The notes: a model not told the origin generated them from the sequence alone. A stretch of DNA of 64,000 nucleotides from an uncultured Stenotrophomonas sp. (GCA_900078405.1 FLTS01000001.1:2915825-2979824), one strand, 5' to 3'; shown: positions 26,545 to 35,759, counted from the stretch's first letter. Numbers and translations: made by a program.

Positions 26545-27969
26545 TCAGCGCATCGGTAGCTGGCCCCGGGTGTTGCCGCGCAGGATGCGCAGCACCAGTT
26601 GCTGCGGGCGCGGGCTGAAGCTGGCGCGCCAGCTGGCCAGGTCGACGAACTCGCCACTGGTCGCGGCCAGCACGATGTCGCCGTTGGCAAGGCCCGACTG
26701 TGCGGCGCGGCTGCCGCGCGCCACTTCGCTGACCTGCACGCCGCTCAGCCCGGACTGGCGCGCCGACTCGGGCAGGTCGACGAAGGTGGCGCCGGCCAGG
26801 CGCGGGTCGAGCGTGTCGCCGGCGATCGCGCGCGGTTGTTCCTTGAGCGTGGCCTGCAGTTGCAGCGGCTTGCCGTCGCGGCGCACTTCCAGCTCGACGG
26901 TGCGGCCTACCGGCTGCAGGCCCTCATAGTTGTGCAGCGCCTGCGCGCTGTCCACGCGCTGGCCGTTGATCGCGGTGATGACATCGCCGGCCTTGAGCCC
27001 GGCCGCGGCCGCGCCGGAGCCGGACAGCACGCGGGTGACCAGCGCGCCGCGCACTTCGTCCAGGCCCAGCCCGCGCGCGATCTGCGTGCTCAGGTTCTGG
27101 GTCTCGATGCCCAGCGTGCCGCGCACCACCACGCCGTTGGTGATCAGCTGCTCGACCACGTCGCGGGCGAGGTTGGAAGGGATGGCCAAACCCAGGCCGA
27201 TATTGCCGGCCATGCTGCCCTGCGGGTTGAAGCTGGCGGTGTTGATGCCGACCAGCTGGCCACTGAGGTTGACCAGCGCGCCGCCGGAGTTGCCGGGGTT
27301 GATCGAGGCGTCGGTCTGGATGAAGTTCTGGTAGCCCAACCCGCGGATGCCGCTGCGGCCCACCGCCGAGACGATGCCCGAGGTCACCGTCTGGCTGAAG
27401 CCGAACGGGTTGCCGATGGCGACCACGAAATCGCCCACGCGCAACTGGTCGCTGTCGCCCAGCGGCAGCGCGGTGAGTTTGTCGGCAGGGATGCGGATCA
27501 GCGCGATGTCGGTGTCGCGGTCCGAGCCGAGGAACTCGGCCTTCACCGTGCGCCCGTCGGCCAGCGTCACCTGCACGTCGTCGGCGTTCTCGATGACGTG
27601 GTGATTGGTCAGCACGTAGCCCTTGGCCGCGTCGATGATCACGCCCGAGCCCAGCGATTCGTTGATCCGCTCCTGCGGTACCTGCGGGAACAGGCGGCGG
27701 AAGAACGGGTCGTCGAAGAACGGGTTGCGCACCCGCACCACCTGCTTGGTGTTGACGCTGACCACCGCCGGCATCGCCCGTTCCAGCATCGGCGCCAGCG
27801 AGGCCACCGGCTGCCCGGCCACACTGGCCGGCAATGCGCTGGTGGTCGGCAGCAAGGGGGTGGTGGCGGCTTCGGCGCGGTTGTCCAGGTGGGCGTTGAT
27901 GGCACTGGCGGTGAAGCCGCCGAAGGCGGCGGCCAGGGCCAAGGTGAGCAGGGTCGGGAACGGTCGCAT
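26545..27969 (-). CDS. Do/DegQ-family periplasmic serine endopeptidase
   Basis: A 474-residue HtrA-type protease and chaperone. A signal peptide (residues 1-24) precedes a trypsin-like domain with catalytic His in LTNHHVIENAD, Asp in DRDTDIALIRI and Ser in NPGNSGGALVN. Two PDZ domains follow (about 270-370 and 380-470). It degrades or refolds misfolded envelope proteins. It is transcribed away from nrdJ and lies upstream of, and on the same strand as, the YqjDE-like block. DegQ-type rather than DegP by its short loop before the His. Confidence 0.92.
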   Translation of the reverse strand: MRPFPTLLTLALAAAFGGFTASAINAHLDNRAEAATTPLLPTTSALPASVAGQPVASLAPMLERAMPAVVSVNTKQVVRVRNPFFDDPFFRRLFPQVPQERINESLGSGVIIDAAKGYVLTNHHVIENADDVQVTLADGRTVKAEFLGSDRDTDIALIRIPADKLTALPLGDSDQLRVGDFVVAIGNPFGFSQTVTSGIVSAVGRSGIRGLGYQNFIQTDASINPGNSGGALVNLSGQLVGINTASFNPQGSMAGNIGLGLAIPSNLARDVVEQLITNGVVVRGTLGIETQNLSTQIARGLGLDEVRGALVTRVLSGSGAAAAGLKAGDVITAINGQRVDSAQALHNYEGLQPVGRTVELEVRRDGKPLQLQATLKEQPRAIAGDTLDPRLAGATFVDLPESARQSGLSGVQVSEVARGSRAAQSGLANGDIVLAATSGEFVDLASWRASFSPRPQQLVLRILRGNTRGQLPMR

Positions 27970-28093
27970 GAGTCCGGTGGTTCCAATGCGGGGCGCGGGG
28001 CGCGCCGGGGTGGAGTGCTGAACGGGAGTGTGGCCGCAGCCGGCTAAATCGACAATGAAACCGGTTGCGCCGGTGCAAACGCAGGGCGGCCAA

Positions 28094-28131
28094 GCCCTGC
28101 GCCGATTGCAAGGGGCGCAGGGCAGATTTTT
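28094..28131 (+). terminator. Hairpin with T tract upstream of nrdJ
   Basis: GCCCTGCGCC (28094-28103) pairs with GGCGCAGGGC (28114-28123), followed by AGATTTTTC. A second, mutually exclusive pairing exists between GCAGGGC (28081-28087) and GCCCTGC (28094-28100). It lies in the divergent gap and precedes the likely nrdJ promoter, so the transcript it acts on is uncertain. Confidence 0.5.
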
Positions 28132-28134
28132 CGT

Positions 28135-28163
28135 TTGACATCACTTGGGCCGTGGGTAAGCTT
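28135..28163 (+). promoter_or_regulatory. Candidate sigma-70 promoter for nrdJ
   Basis: A perfect -35 hexamer TTGACA (28135-28140) is followed after about 16-17 bases by TAAGCT/AAGCTT (28157-28163) as a weak -10. The 400-bp divergent gap 27970-28370 otherwise holds the hairpin at 28081-28131 and the NrdR-like sites at 28178-28224. No gene is seen in it. Confidence 0.45.
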
Positions 28164-28177
28164 GGCCCGGTCATCAG

Positions 28178-28224
28178 CCACAAGATATTGGGTTGGTGTG
28201 AAGAACGCCCCCAAGTGGTAGGGT
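28178..28224 (+). promoter_or_regulatory. Tandem NrdR-box-like operators
   Basis: CCACAAGATATTGGGT (28178-28193) matches 13 of 16 positions of the NrdR box consensus ACACWATATATWGTGT. A weaker second site, CCCCAAGTGGTAGGGT (28209-28224, 9 of 16), starts 31 bp later, three helical turns, the usual spacing of NrdR box pairs. They lie just downstream of the candidate nrdJ promoter, where repression by NrdR-ATP/dATP would be effective. Confidence 0.6.
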
Positions 28225-28370
28225 TCCGGCCGGAGGCCATTGGCCAGCTCGCGCGAACGTCGCGACGCCGCCCGGCATGACGCGGATCGCCATGCGCCGT
28301 TCCGCAGGACCCTGCCGCGCCGGGCCACGGCAAACGCACCGCAAGGTGCACAAGGAGAGTTCCCATCATC

Positions 28371-30524
28371 ATGAGTACGGTGCGTCTGGAAGTGGTCGGC
28401 AATTACACCCGTTCGGATCTGGTACCGATGCAACCTGCCTCGCAGGACATCTGGGACAAGAAGTACCGCCTCAAGACCAAGGCCGGCGAAGCGCTGGATG
28501 CCGACATCGACGGCACCTACCAGCGTGTCGCCCGTGCCCTGGCCGACGCCGAGGGCAGCGACGACAAGCGCGCCTACTGGTACGAGCGCTTCGTCTGGGC
28601 GCTGCGCCGCGGCGCCATCCCCGCCGGCCGCATCACCTCCAACGCCGGCGCGCAGGAACACAAGCCGGCCACCAGCACCATCAACTGCACCGTGTCGGGC
28701 ACCATCACCGACTCGATGGACGGCATCCTGGAGAAGGTCCACGAAGCGGGCCTGACCCTGAAGGCCGGTTGCGGCATCGGCTACGAGTTCTCGACGCTGC
28801 GCCCGCGCGGCGCGTTCGTCGCCGGCGCCGGCGCCTACACCTCCGGGCCGATGTCGTTCATGGATATCTACGACAAGATGTGTTTCACCGTGTCCTCGGC
28901 CGGTGGCCGCCGCGGCGCGCAGATGGGCACCTTCGACGTTTCGCACCCGGACGTGAAGGATTTCATCCGCGCCAAGCGCGAGGACGGCCGCCTGCGCCAG
29001 TTCAACCTGTCGCTGCTGATCACCGACGGCTTCATGGACGCGGTCAACGACGACGCCGACTGGCCGCTGGTGTTCCCGATCAACGTCAAGGAGCAGGCCG
29101 AGCTGGACCCGGCCAGCGGCGAGGAAGTGGTGTGGCGCGAATGGCCGACCCACGAGAACTACATCGTCCGCGACGACGGCCTGGTGGCCTGCAAGGTGTA
29201 CGGGCACATCCGCGCCCGCCACCTGTGGGACATGATCATGGTCTCGACGTATGACTACGCCGAGCCGGGCTTCATCCTGATCGACCGCGTCAACGAGATG
29301 AACAACAACTGGTGGTGCGAGAACATCCGCGCCACCAACCCCTGCGGCGAGCAGCCACTGCCGCCGTACGGCGCCTGCCTGCTCGGTTCGGTCAACCTGA
29401 CCAAGTTCGTGCGTGACCCGTTCACCGACAAGGCCTCGTTCGATTGGGACGAGTACAAGGAAGTGGTGCGCGTGTTCACCCGCATGCTCGACAACGTGGT
29501 CGAGGTCAACGGCCTGCCGCTGGAGCAGCAGCGCAACGAGATCATGCGCAAGCGCCGCCACGGCATGGGCTTCCTCGGCCTGGGCAGCACCCTGACCATG
29601 CTGCGCATGAAGTACGGTTCGGCCGAATCGTGCGAGTTCACCGAGGCCATCGCCCGCGACATGGCCATCGCCGGCTGGGAAACCGGGCTGGAGCTGGCAC
29701 GCGAGAAGGGCCCGGCGCCGATCATGGAGGAGACCTTCGAGGTCACCGCCGCGATGCTGCGCCAGCGCCCGGAAATGCGCGCCGACGGCTGGAAGATCGG
29801 GCAGAAGATCCAGGGCAAGGTGCTGCACGCGCGCTACAGCCGCTACATGCAGCGCATCGCCACGGTGGCGCCGGAGCTGGTGGACGAACTGGTCGAGGCC
29901 GGCTCGCGCTTCACCCACCACAGCTCGATCGCGCCGACCGGCACCATCAGCCTGTCGCTGGCCAACAATGCTTCCAACGGCATCGAGCCCAGCTTCGCCC
30001 ACCATTACAGCCGCAACGTGATCCGCGAAGGCAAGAAGAGCAAGGAGAAGGTGGACGTGTTCTCCTTCGAGCTGCTGGCCTACCGCGAGCTGGTCAACCC
30101 GAAGGCGATGCCGTTCGCGGAAGAACCCGGCGCGCGGTTGCCTGACTACTTCATCGCCGCCGACGACATCTCTCCGAAGGAGCACGTGGACGTGCAGGCC
30201 GCCGCGCAGAAGTGGGTGGACAGCTCGATCTCCAAGACCGCCAACGTACCGACCGACTATCCGTACGAGGATTTCAAGGATATCTACCGCTACGCCCACC
30301 AGCAGGGTTTGAAGGGCTGCACCACGTTCCGCTTCAATCCAGCCGCCTTCCAGGGCGTGCTGGTCAAGGAGCAGGACCTGGAGAACACCACCTACCGCTT
30401 CGAGCTGGAGGACGGCAACGTCGTCGAGGTGAAGGGCAACGAGCAGATCGAGTACGACGGCGAGATGCACACCGCCGCCAACCTGTTCGATGCCTTGAAG
30501 GAAGGCTATTACGGCAAGTTCTGA
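28371..30524 (+). CDS. nrdJ: Adenosylcobalamin-dependent (class II) ribonucleotide reductase, large part
   Basis: Reduces ribonucleotides to deoxyribonucleotides using a B12-generated thiyl radical, so no oxygen or diiron subunit is required. The active-site motif NPCGE gives N323, C325 (thiyl) and E327, with C336 eleven residues on and C106 (STINCT) as the redox partner; the spacing matches Thermotoga NrdJ. At 717 residues it lacks the C-terminal zinc/TSCPD-like tail, which is encoded separately at 31390-32157. This is the split NrdJa/NrdJb arrangement of Pseudomonas. Start ATG 28371 follows AAGGAGAG. Confidence 0.93.
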   Translation: MSTVRLEVVGNYTRSDLVPMQPASQDIWDKKYRLKTKAGEALDADIDGTYQRVARALADAEGSDDKRAYWYERFVWALRRGAIPAGRITSNAGAQEHKPATSTINCTVSGTITDSMDGILEKVHEAGLTLKAGCGIGYEFSTLRPRGAFVAGAGAYTSGPMSFMDIYDKMCFTVSSAGGRRGAQMGTFDVSHPDVKDFIRAKREDGRLRQFNLSLLITDGFMDAVNDDADWPLVFPINVKEQAELDPASGEEVVWREWPTHENYIVRDDGLVACKVYGHIRARHLWDMIMVSTYDYAEPGFILIDRVNEMNNNWWCENIRATNPCGEQPLPPYGACLLGSVNLTKFVRDPFTDKASFDWDEYKEVVRVFTRMLDNVVEVNGLPLEQQRNEIMRKRRHGMGFLGLGSTLTMLRMKYGSAESCEFTEAIARDMAIAGWETGLELAREKGPAPIMEETFEVTAAMLRQRPEMRADGWKIGQKIQGKVLHARYSRYMQRIATVAPELVDELVEAGSRFTHHSSIAPTGTISLSLANNASNGIEPSFAHHYSRNVIREGKKSKEKVDVFSFELLAYRELVNPKAMPFAEEPGARLPDYFIAADDISPKEHVDVQAAAQKWVDSSISKTANVPTDYPYEDFKDIYRYAHQQGLKGCTTFRFNPAAFQGVLVKEQDLENTTYRFELEDGNVVEVKGNEQIEYDGEMHTAANLFDALKEGYYGKF

Positions 30525-30690
30525 TGAAGGTTCCCGGCACACCCTGAAGCACCTTCCCCGCCGTTGCGCCGCAAGGCCGGCGGTGGGCGCCGTGGCGCCA
30601 CCACGGACGCGTTCATGCTCCGCGTTCCACGCTTGATCCGCTTCGCAACAGCATCGCCAACGTCACGAATCGATGCCCCCGGAGGGCTTT

Positions 30691-31308
30691 ATGAGCAATG
30701 GTAATGGTGTGGCGGCGACCGTCTCCCTGGTTGCCGAGAACGTGAAGGAAACCGCCGTCGACCTGGGCGAGTCGCTCGCCACCGGCGCCAGCCAGGCCGT
30801 TACCGCGGTCAGGGCCGGCGCGAAGAAGGCAGGTGCCAGTGCGAGGAAACAGGCCGTCAAGGTGAAGAAGGCGGTGAAGAAGGCCGAGAAGGTCGTCGCC
30901 AGGAAGGCCGCCACCGCGAAGAAGGCGGTGGCCAAGCAGGTGTCCTCGGTGCGCCGGAAGCTGGAGGCGGCCAAGGCCAGCGCCAAGGCCGAAGCCGCCG
31001 AGCTGAAGCAGAAGGGCGCCGGCAAGCGTGCTGCCGCGAAGAAGGCCGCCAAGAAGGTGGCCTCGGCCAAAAAGACGGTGAAGGCCGCCGAAAAGAAAGT
31101 CACCAAGAACGCTGTCAAGAAGACCACCGTGGCCAAGAAAGCGGTGAAAAAGGCCGCGAAGAAGGTCACGAAAAAAGCCGCCGTCGCCAGGAAGGCGGTG
31201 AACAAGGTCGAGAAAAAAGTGGCCAAGAAGGCCGCTGCGGTAAAGAAGACCGCCGCCGGAAAGGTCGCCGCGACGAAGAAAGCGGTGAAGAAAGCCGCCC
31301 GCAAGTAA
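30691..31308 (+). CDS. Histone-H1-like Lys/Ala-rich protein
   Basis: A 205-residue, extremely basic protein. After an ordinary N-terminus of about 45 residues it consists of irregular repeats of the type KKAVKKAxKKV with AKKAAKK blocks, like bacterial H1 homologues (Hc1, AlgP-type) that bind DNA non-specifically. ATG 30691 is used because GGAGGG lies 5 bases upstream. It is placed between the two parts of class II ribonucleotide reductase on the same strand, so it may be co-transcribed with them. Nucleoid-binding role inferred from composition. Confidence 0.8.
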   Translation: MSNGNGVAATVSLVAENVKETAVDLGESLATGASQAVTAVRAGAKKAGASARKQAVKVKKAVKKAEKVVARKAATAKKAVAKQVSSVRRKLEAAKASAKAEAAELKQKGAGKRAAAKKAAKKVASAKKTVKAAEKKVTKNAVKKTTVAKKAVKKAAKKVTKKAAVARKAVNKVEKKVAKKAAAVKKTAAGKVAATKKAVKKAARK

Positions 31309-31389
31309 CAACACGCCGCATCGCGTCCCCCGCCCGGTAGGGCGGGGACGCTGCAACCCGCATCGCAACGCATGACCAGGACACGCAAC

Positions 31390-32157
31390 ATGGCCGTCAA
31401 GATCGACAAGAAAATCAAGGGTTATTCCGTCATCACCGTGGACGGGAAGAGCAAGGAGGCGGCGGCCAAGGTTCCGGTCGTGGCAACCGCTCCGGATGGC
31501 GCGGCGGAAAACAACATCGTGCACATGCACGAGCGCATCGAGCGCCCGGACGTGCTGGTCGGCAGCACCTACAAGATCAAGTCGCCGCTGGTGGAGCACG
31601 CCTTCTACGTGACCATCAACGACATCGTGCTCAACGCCGGCACCGAGCACGAGCTGCGCCGCCCGTTCGAGATCTTCATCAACTCCAAGTCGATGGAGCA
31701 CTTCCAGTGGATCGTGGCGCTGACCCGCATCATGTCCGCGGTGTTCCGCAAGGGCGGCGACGTCACCTTCATCGTCGATGAAATGAAGGCCGTGTTCGAT
31801 CCCAAGGGCGGCTATTTCAAGGCCGGCGGCGTGTACATGCCGTCGCTGGTGGCCGAGCTGGGCTCCATCGTCGAGGACCACATGAAGTCCATCGGCCTGC
31901 TGCATGACCCGGAGATGAGCGCCCACCAGCGCGCGCTGATCGCCGAGAAGCGCAAGCAGTTCGAGGATCGTTCAAAAAAAAACGGTGACGCCGTAGCCGC
32001 CGCCCCCGCCAAGCGCGAGGAGGACGTCGAAGTCACCGGCGAAGGCACCAGTTTCCCGCCCAGTGCCAGCATGTGCCACAAGTGCAGCACCAAGGCGCTT
32101 GTGATCCTGGACGGTTGCCAGACGTGCCTGAACTGCGGGTACAGCAAGTGCGGTTGA
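31390..32157 (+). CDS. Class II ribonucleotide reductase, NrdJb-type C-terminal part
   Basis: A 255-residue protein starting MAVKIDKKIKGYSVITV. The central part (PLVEHAFYVTINDIVLNAGTEHELRRPFEIFINSKS) is TSCPD-domain-like. The end CHKCSTKALVILDGCQTCLNCGYSKCG (in segments CHKC, CQTC and CGYSKC) is the cysteine-rich tail that terminates full-length class II reductases. In Pseudomonas NrdJb is required with NrdJa for activity, probably shuttling electrons to the active site. An upstream in-frame ATG at 31372 is an alternative start. A strong terminator follows. Confidence 0.88.
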   Translation: MAVKIDKKIKGYSVITVDGKSKEAAAKVPVVATAPDGAAENNIVHMHERIERPDVLVGSTYKIKSPLVEHAFYVTINDIVLNAGTEHELRRPFEIFINSKSMEHFQWIVALTRIMSAVFRKGGDVTFIVDEMKAVFDPKGGYFKAGGVYMPSLVAELGSIVEDHMKSIGLLHDPEMSAHQRALIAEKRKQFEDRSKKNGDAVAAAPAKREEDVEVTGEGTSFPPSASMCHKCSTKALVILDGCQTCLNCGYSKCG

Positions 32158-32183
32158 TGGCTGGATGACATCGAGAGGGATCG

Positions 32184-32219
32184 GGGCCAGAGCTCGAACG
32201 AGTCTGGCCCTTTTCTTTC
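32184..32219 (+). terminator. Rho-independent terminator after nrdJb
   Basis: GGGCCAGA (32184-32191) pairs with TCTGGCCC (32203-32210), with an inner CTCG/CGAG pairing in the loop. It is followed by TTTTCTTTC. It lies 27 bases past the nrdJb stop codon. Confidence 0.9.
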
Positions 32220-32267
32220 GGGGAACCGGAATCTTCTGCTCCTGCTGCCGGGGGCAAGGAGGGAAGA

Positions 32268-32984
32268 ATGGAGCAGTTCAAAGACTGCGTCGGTGTGGAT
32301 GGTGCCAAGAGCGGATGGATCGCCGTGTGGTGGAATGCCGGCACGCTTGCTCACCATGTCTATCCCGGTGCGTGGGAACTCGTGGAAGCGCATCGTGCGG
32401 CTCGGGTGATCGCGGTGGATATCCCGATAGGCCTCTGCGAGCGGAACGGCAGGCAGGCGGACGCAGAGGCCCGCACCTTTGTCGGTGGCAAGCGGGCGAG
32501 CAGCGTTTTCTCCACGCCGGTGCGTGGAATCCTCGATGCGACTTCGCAGGCAGAGGCGTCCCGTCGCAACCGGGAGATCGATGGACGAGGCTTCGGCGCG
32601 CAGTCGTTCGCCATCCTGCCCAAGATACGCCAGTGGGATGAGCTGCTGCAGCAGGATGTCGACGTGCGACAGCGTGTACGTGAGATCCACCCCGAGGTGT
32701 CGTTTGCAGCGCTCAATGGCGGAACAGGGTGTGGTCTGGTGGATGCCAAGCGCACCTTTGCCGGTGCGGAAGCCCGTGCAAACCTGCTCGGCGGTGTCTT
32801 CGGCCGCGATCAGGTGATGGCACTGGTGCGCACCGTGCCGGTACGCGAGGCCGCCACCGACGACGTGCTGGACGCGCTGGTTGCATTGTGGAGTGCCGAG
32901 CGCATCGCCAGTGGGCGCGCGGGTTCGCTGCCTGCGCCGGTGGTCCCGGACGCCACGGGATTGCCGGCGGCCATCTGGTATTGA
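32268..32984 (+). CDS. DUF429 domain protein
   Basis: A 238-residue soluble protein starting MEQFKDCVGVDGAKSGWIAVWW, the DUF429 entry pattern (a G-V-D-x-A/G-x-x-G-W motif of a predicted RNase-H-like fold). It continues with VIAVDIPIGL, RRNREIDGRGFGAQSFAILPKIRQWD, REIHPEVSFAALNGG and TDDVLDALVALWSA. The conserved acidic residues (D11, D50, E137-region, D203-region) suggest nuclease-like chemistry, but no member is assigned a role from this sequence. Monocistronic after the nrdJb terminator. Confidence 0.85.
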   Translation: MEQFKDCVGVDGAKSGWIAVWWNAGTLAHHVYPGAWELVEAHRAARVIAVDIPIGLCERNGRQADAEARTFVGGKRASSVFSTPVRGILDATSQAEASRRNREIDGRGFGAQSFAILPKIRQWDELLQQDVDVRQRVREIHPEVSFAALNGGTGCGLVDAKRTFAGAEARANLLGGVFGRDQVMALVRTVPVREAATDDVLDALVALWSAERIASGRAGSLPAPVVPDATGLPAAIWY

Positions 32985-33011
32985 TGCGGAGCCGGCTTTC
33001 CTGCTTCATGC

Positions 33012-33170
33012 ATGACGTTGGATCTGCTTGACCTGTCCGCCATGTCGATGCAGCCGAAGGCCCTGCGCGATCTGTGCAGGCGGGGCGCGGTGCATCCGCG
33101 ACGCGGTGGTGGCATGGGCGCCGGCATGGCGCTGGGCACCCGCGGCGACGAGGACGGCCACGGCGGCTGA
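33012..33170 (+). CDS. Possible small protein of 52 residues
   Basis: An open frame from ATG 33012 to TGA 33168-33170 encodes MTLDLLDLSAMSMQPKAL followed by a basic and glycine-rich part. No family is recognised and there is no clear ribosome-binding site. GC-rich DNA often leaves such frames open, so it may be spurious. It lies between the DUF429 gene and the acidic-tail protein. Confidence 0.25.
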   Translation: MTLDLLDLSAMSMQPKALRDLCRRGAVHPRRGGGMGAGMALGTRGDEDGHGG

Positions 33171-33282
33171 ATCCGCCGTCGCGGCCATTCATCGTGGCCG
33201 CAGTCACATCCGCCGTCGCACGCGATTGCGTCGTCACGGGGCTTGGCGCAATCTCCGGATTCCCTTTCCCGTGGTGATTGCC

Positions 33283-33555
33283 ATGCAAGACAACATCATC
33301 CAGATCATGCCCGCCGCCGGCTGGGTTGCCGTGTTCGACGAGGGCGGCGAGGAAGCCGCGCAGGCGGTGGTGTGCTTCGCGCTGGTGGAAAGCGCGATGA
33401 AGCGCGAGGTGCGGGCGATGGTCGCCGAGGGCGTGCAGATCGGTTTCGCCGATGCGCTGCCCAACTTCGTGCGCGTGGAGGAGCTGGACGCGTTCGAGGA
33501 AGACGACGAGGACGAAGAAGAGGAGGATGAGGAGGAGGAAGAAGACGAGGAGTGA
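33283..33555 (+). CDS. Small protein with polyacidic C-terminal tail
   Basis: A 90-residue protein. The N-terminal 68 residues (MQDNIIQIMPAAGWVAVFDEGG ... GFADALPNFVRVEELDAF, in part) look folded. The last 21 residues are only Asp and Glu (EEDDEDEEEEDEEEEEDEE type). GTG codons at 33271/33274 are alternative starts. A poly-acidic tail can mimic nucleic acid or bind basic proteins; the nearby H1-like protein is a conceivable partner, but that is speculation. Family not recognised. Confidence 0.65.
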   Translation: MQDNIIQIMPAAGWVAVFDEGGEEAAQAVVCFALVESAMKREVRAMVAEGVQIGFADALPNFVRVEELDAFEEDDEDEEEEDEEEEEDEE

Positions 33556-33697
33556 TCCCCGTTTCCTTTCCCCGACTCCCCGGCAGGTCGCGTCGCCGGC
33601 CTGCCGTGTTGATGCGGGCCTGGTGGATGCGGGCGTGCGGGCGAAGCGGTAAGGTACGCGCCCGCATGTCGCCGCACCGGCGGCACGAAATCCCCGC

Positions 33698-34990
33698 ATG
33701 TTGACCGACCCATTCGACAGGGAACACCTCTGGCACCCCTACAGCGCGCTCGACGGCCCGGTGCCGGTGCTGAAGGTGGCGCGCGCCGAGGGCGTGCTGC
33801 TGGAGCTGGCCGACGGCACCCGGCTGATCGACGGCATGGCCTCGTGGTGGTGCGCCATCCACGGCTACAACCACCCGGTATTGAACCAGGCGGCCATCGA
33901 CCAGCTCGGGCGCATGTCGCACGTGATGTTCGGCGGGCTCACCCACGAGCCGGCCATCGCCCTGGGCAAGCAGCTGCTGGCCATCGTGCCGCAGCCGCTG
34001 GACGCGATCTTCTATGCCGACTCCGGCTCGGTGTCGGTGGAAGTGGCGCTGAAGATGGCCATCCAGTACCAGTACGCACGCGGCCTGCCGGGCAAGTGCA
34101 ACATCGCCACCACGCGCTCGGGCTACCACGGCGACACCTGGAACGCGATGTCGGTATGCGACCCGGTCACCGGCATGCACGGCCTGTTCGGCGCCGCGCT
34201 GCCGACGCGGCGTTTCGTGCCGGCGCCGGCCACGCCGTTCGGCGGGCAGTGGGACGCGGCCGACATCGTGCCGCTCGAACGATTGTTCGCCGAGCATGCC
34301 GACGAGCTGGCGGCCTTCATCATCGAACCGGTGGTGCAGGGCGCCGGCGGCATGCGCTTCTACCACCCGCAGTACCTGCGCGAACTGGCGCGGTTGTGCC
34401 GCGAGCACGAGGTGCTGCTGGTCTGCGACGAGATCGCCACCGGCTTCGGCCGCAGCGGGAGGCTGTTCGCCTGCGAGCATGCCGGCATCACCCCGGACAT
34501 CCTGTGCATCGGCAAGGCGCTGACCGGCGGCTACATGACGATGGCCGCCACGATCACCCGCCGCGAGATCGCCGAGGTGATCGCCAGCGGCGAGCCGGGC
34601 GTGTTCATGCACGGCCCCACCTTCATGGCCAACCCGCTGGCCTGTGCGGTGGCGCTGGCGTCCACGCAGTTGCTGCTGGCGGAGGACTGGCAGGGCAACG
34701 TGCAGCGCATCGAGCGCGGTCTGCGCGAACGGCTGGAGCCGGCGCGCGCGTTGCCGCAGGTGCAGGATGTGCGCGTGCTCGGCGCGATCGGCGTGGTTGA
34801 ACTGATCGCGCCGCTGCGGCTGGAGCGCATCCAGCGACGCATGCTGGAGCAGGGCATCTGGATCCGCCCGTTCGGGCGGCTGGTCTACGTGATGCCGCCC
34901 TACGTGATCGACGATGGGCAACTGCAGCGCCTGTGCGATGGCGTGGTCGCGCTAGTGGCGGGCCTGCGCGCGGAGGACATGCGGCAATGA
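33698..34990 (+). CDS. bioA: Adenosylmethionine-8-amino-7-oxononanoate aminotransferase
   Basis: Biotin synthesis: transfers the amino group of S-adenosylmethionine to KAPA to give DAPA, with pyridoxal phosphate. A class III aminotransferase of 430 residues. [12 protein letters not shown] is the characteristic entry, [16 protein letters not shown] and the metal-like [13 protein letters not shown] follow. The PLP lysine is K273 in [11 protein letters not shown], matching E. coli K274. It overlaps bioD by four bases. bioB, bioF and bioH are not in the window. Confidence 0.95.
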   Translation: MLTDPFDREHLWHPYSALDGPVPVLKVARAEGVLLELADGTRLIDGMASWWCAIHGYNHPVLNQAAIDQLGRMSHVMFGGLTHEPAIALGKQLLAIVPQPLDAIFYADSGSVSVEVALKMAIQYQYARGLPGKCNIATTRSGYHGDTWNAMSVCDPVTGMHGLFGAALPTRRFVPAPATPFGGQWDAADIVPLERLFAEHADELAAFIIEPVVQGAGGMRFYHPQYLRELARLCREHEVLLVCDEIATGFGRSGRLFACEHAGITPDILCIGKALTGGYMTMAATITRREIAEVIASGEPGVFMHGPTFMANPLACAVALASTQLLLAEDWQGNVQRIERGLRERLEPARALPQVQDVRVLGAIGVVELIAPLRLERIQRRMLEQGIWIRPFGRLVYVMPPYVIDDGQLQRLCDGVVALVAGLRAEDMRQ

Positions 34991-35637
34991 GGGGAGAGGT
35001 GGTTTTCGTCAGCGGCATCGACACCGAGATCGGCAAGACCGTGGTGACCGGCTGGCTGGCGCGGCAGTGGTGCGAGGCGGGCGTGGACGTCATCACCCAG
35101 AAGCTGGTGCAGACCGGCTGCGTCGGCGCATCGGACGACATCCTGCTGCACCGGCGCATCATGGGCTGCGGCCTGCTCGACGAGGACCGCGGCGGCCACA
35201 CGATGCCGGCGCTGTATGCCTACCCGGCCTCGCCGCACCTGGCCGCGCGGCTTGAAGGGCGCAGCATCGACCTGCAGGCCATCGACCGCGCCACCGCCTA
35301 TCTGTGCGAGCGCTACGAGACGGTATTGGTGGAAGGCGCCGGCGGGTTGATGGTGCCGCTGACCGAACAGCTGCTGACCATCGATTACGTGGCCCGGCGC
35401 GGCTGGCCGCTGCTGCTGGTCACCTCCGGCCGGCTGGGCAGCATCAACCACACGCTGCTGTCGCTGGAGGCCGTCGCCGCGCGCGGCATCGCGCTGCACG
35501 GCATCGCCTGGAACGGCCGTGATGATGGCAACGACGAGGTGATCGCCGCCGAGAGCCGTGGCTTCATCCGCAGTTGGATGCAGGCACGCTTCCCGCAGGC
35601 ACGCTGGTACGACGTGCCGGTGCTGGCGCTGGATTGA
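34987..35637 (+). CDS. bioD: Dethiobiotin synthetase
   Basis: ATP-dependent closure of DAPA to dethiobiotin, the step after BioA. A 216-residue P-loop protein starting [20 protein letters not shown], with the phosphate loop GIDTEIGKT (canonical GTDTEVGKT) and the later [11 protein letters not shown]. The ATG overlaps the bioA stop (ATGA at 34987), so translation is coupled. The two consecutive pathway steps are thus co-expressed here. Confidence 0.94.
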   Translation: MRGEVVFVSGIDTEIGKTVVTGWLARQWCEAGVDVITQKLVQTGCVGASDDILLHRRIMGCGLLDEDRGGHTMPALYAYPASPHLAARLEGRSIDLQAIDRATAYLCERYETVLVEGAGGLMVPLTEQLLTIDYVARRGWPLLLVTSGRLGSINHTLLSLEAVAARGIALHGIAWNGRDDGNDEVIAAESRGFIRSWMQARFPQARWYDVPVLALD

Positions 35638-35759
35638 ATTGAATGCAGGCAGACCTGCCCGCGTGGCATGCCGGACATGGGCTTGGTGCTGGATCGGGTG
35701 GGTTCGTCGCCGGCCGGGACAAATCCCCTGCAACGGGAAAGCCTGATTCGGTGGAACGG

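Noticed and set aside
27970-28370. Cobalamin riboswitch upstream of nrdJ
   Set aside because: No B12-box-like conserved motif or its flanking stems could be seen. The visible elements are a hairpin and NrdR-like sites.
33028-33282. Longer N-terminus for the acidic-tail protein
   Set aside because: Sequence before 33283 is basic and low complexity and overlaps another frame. ATG 33283 gives the coherent protein.
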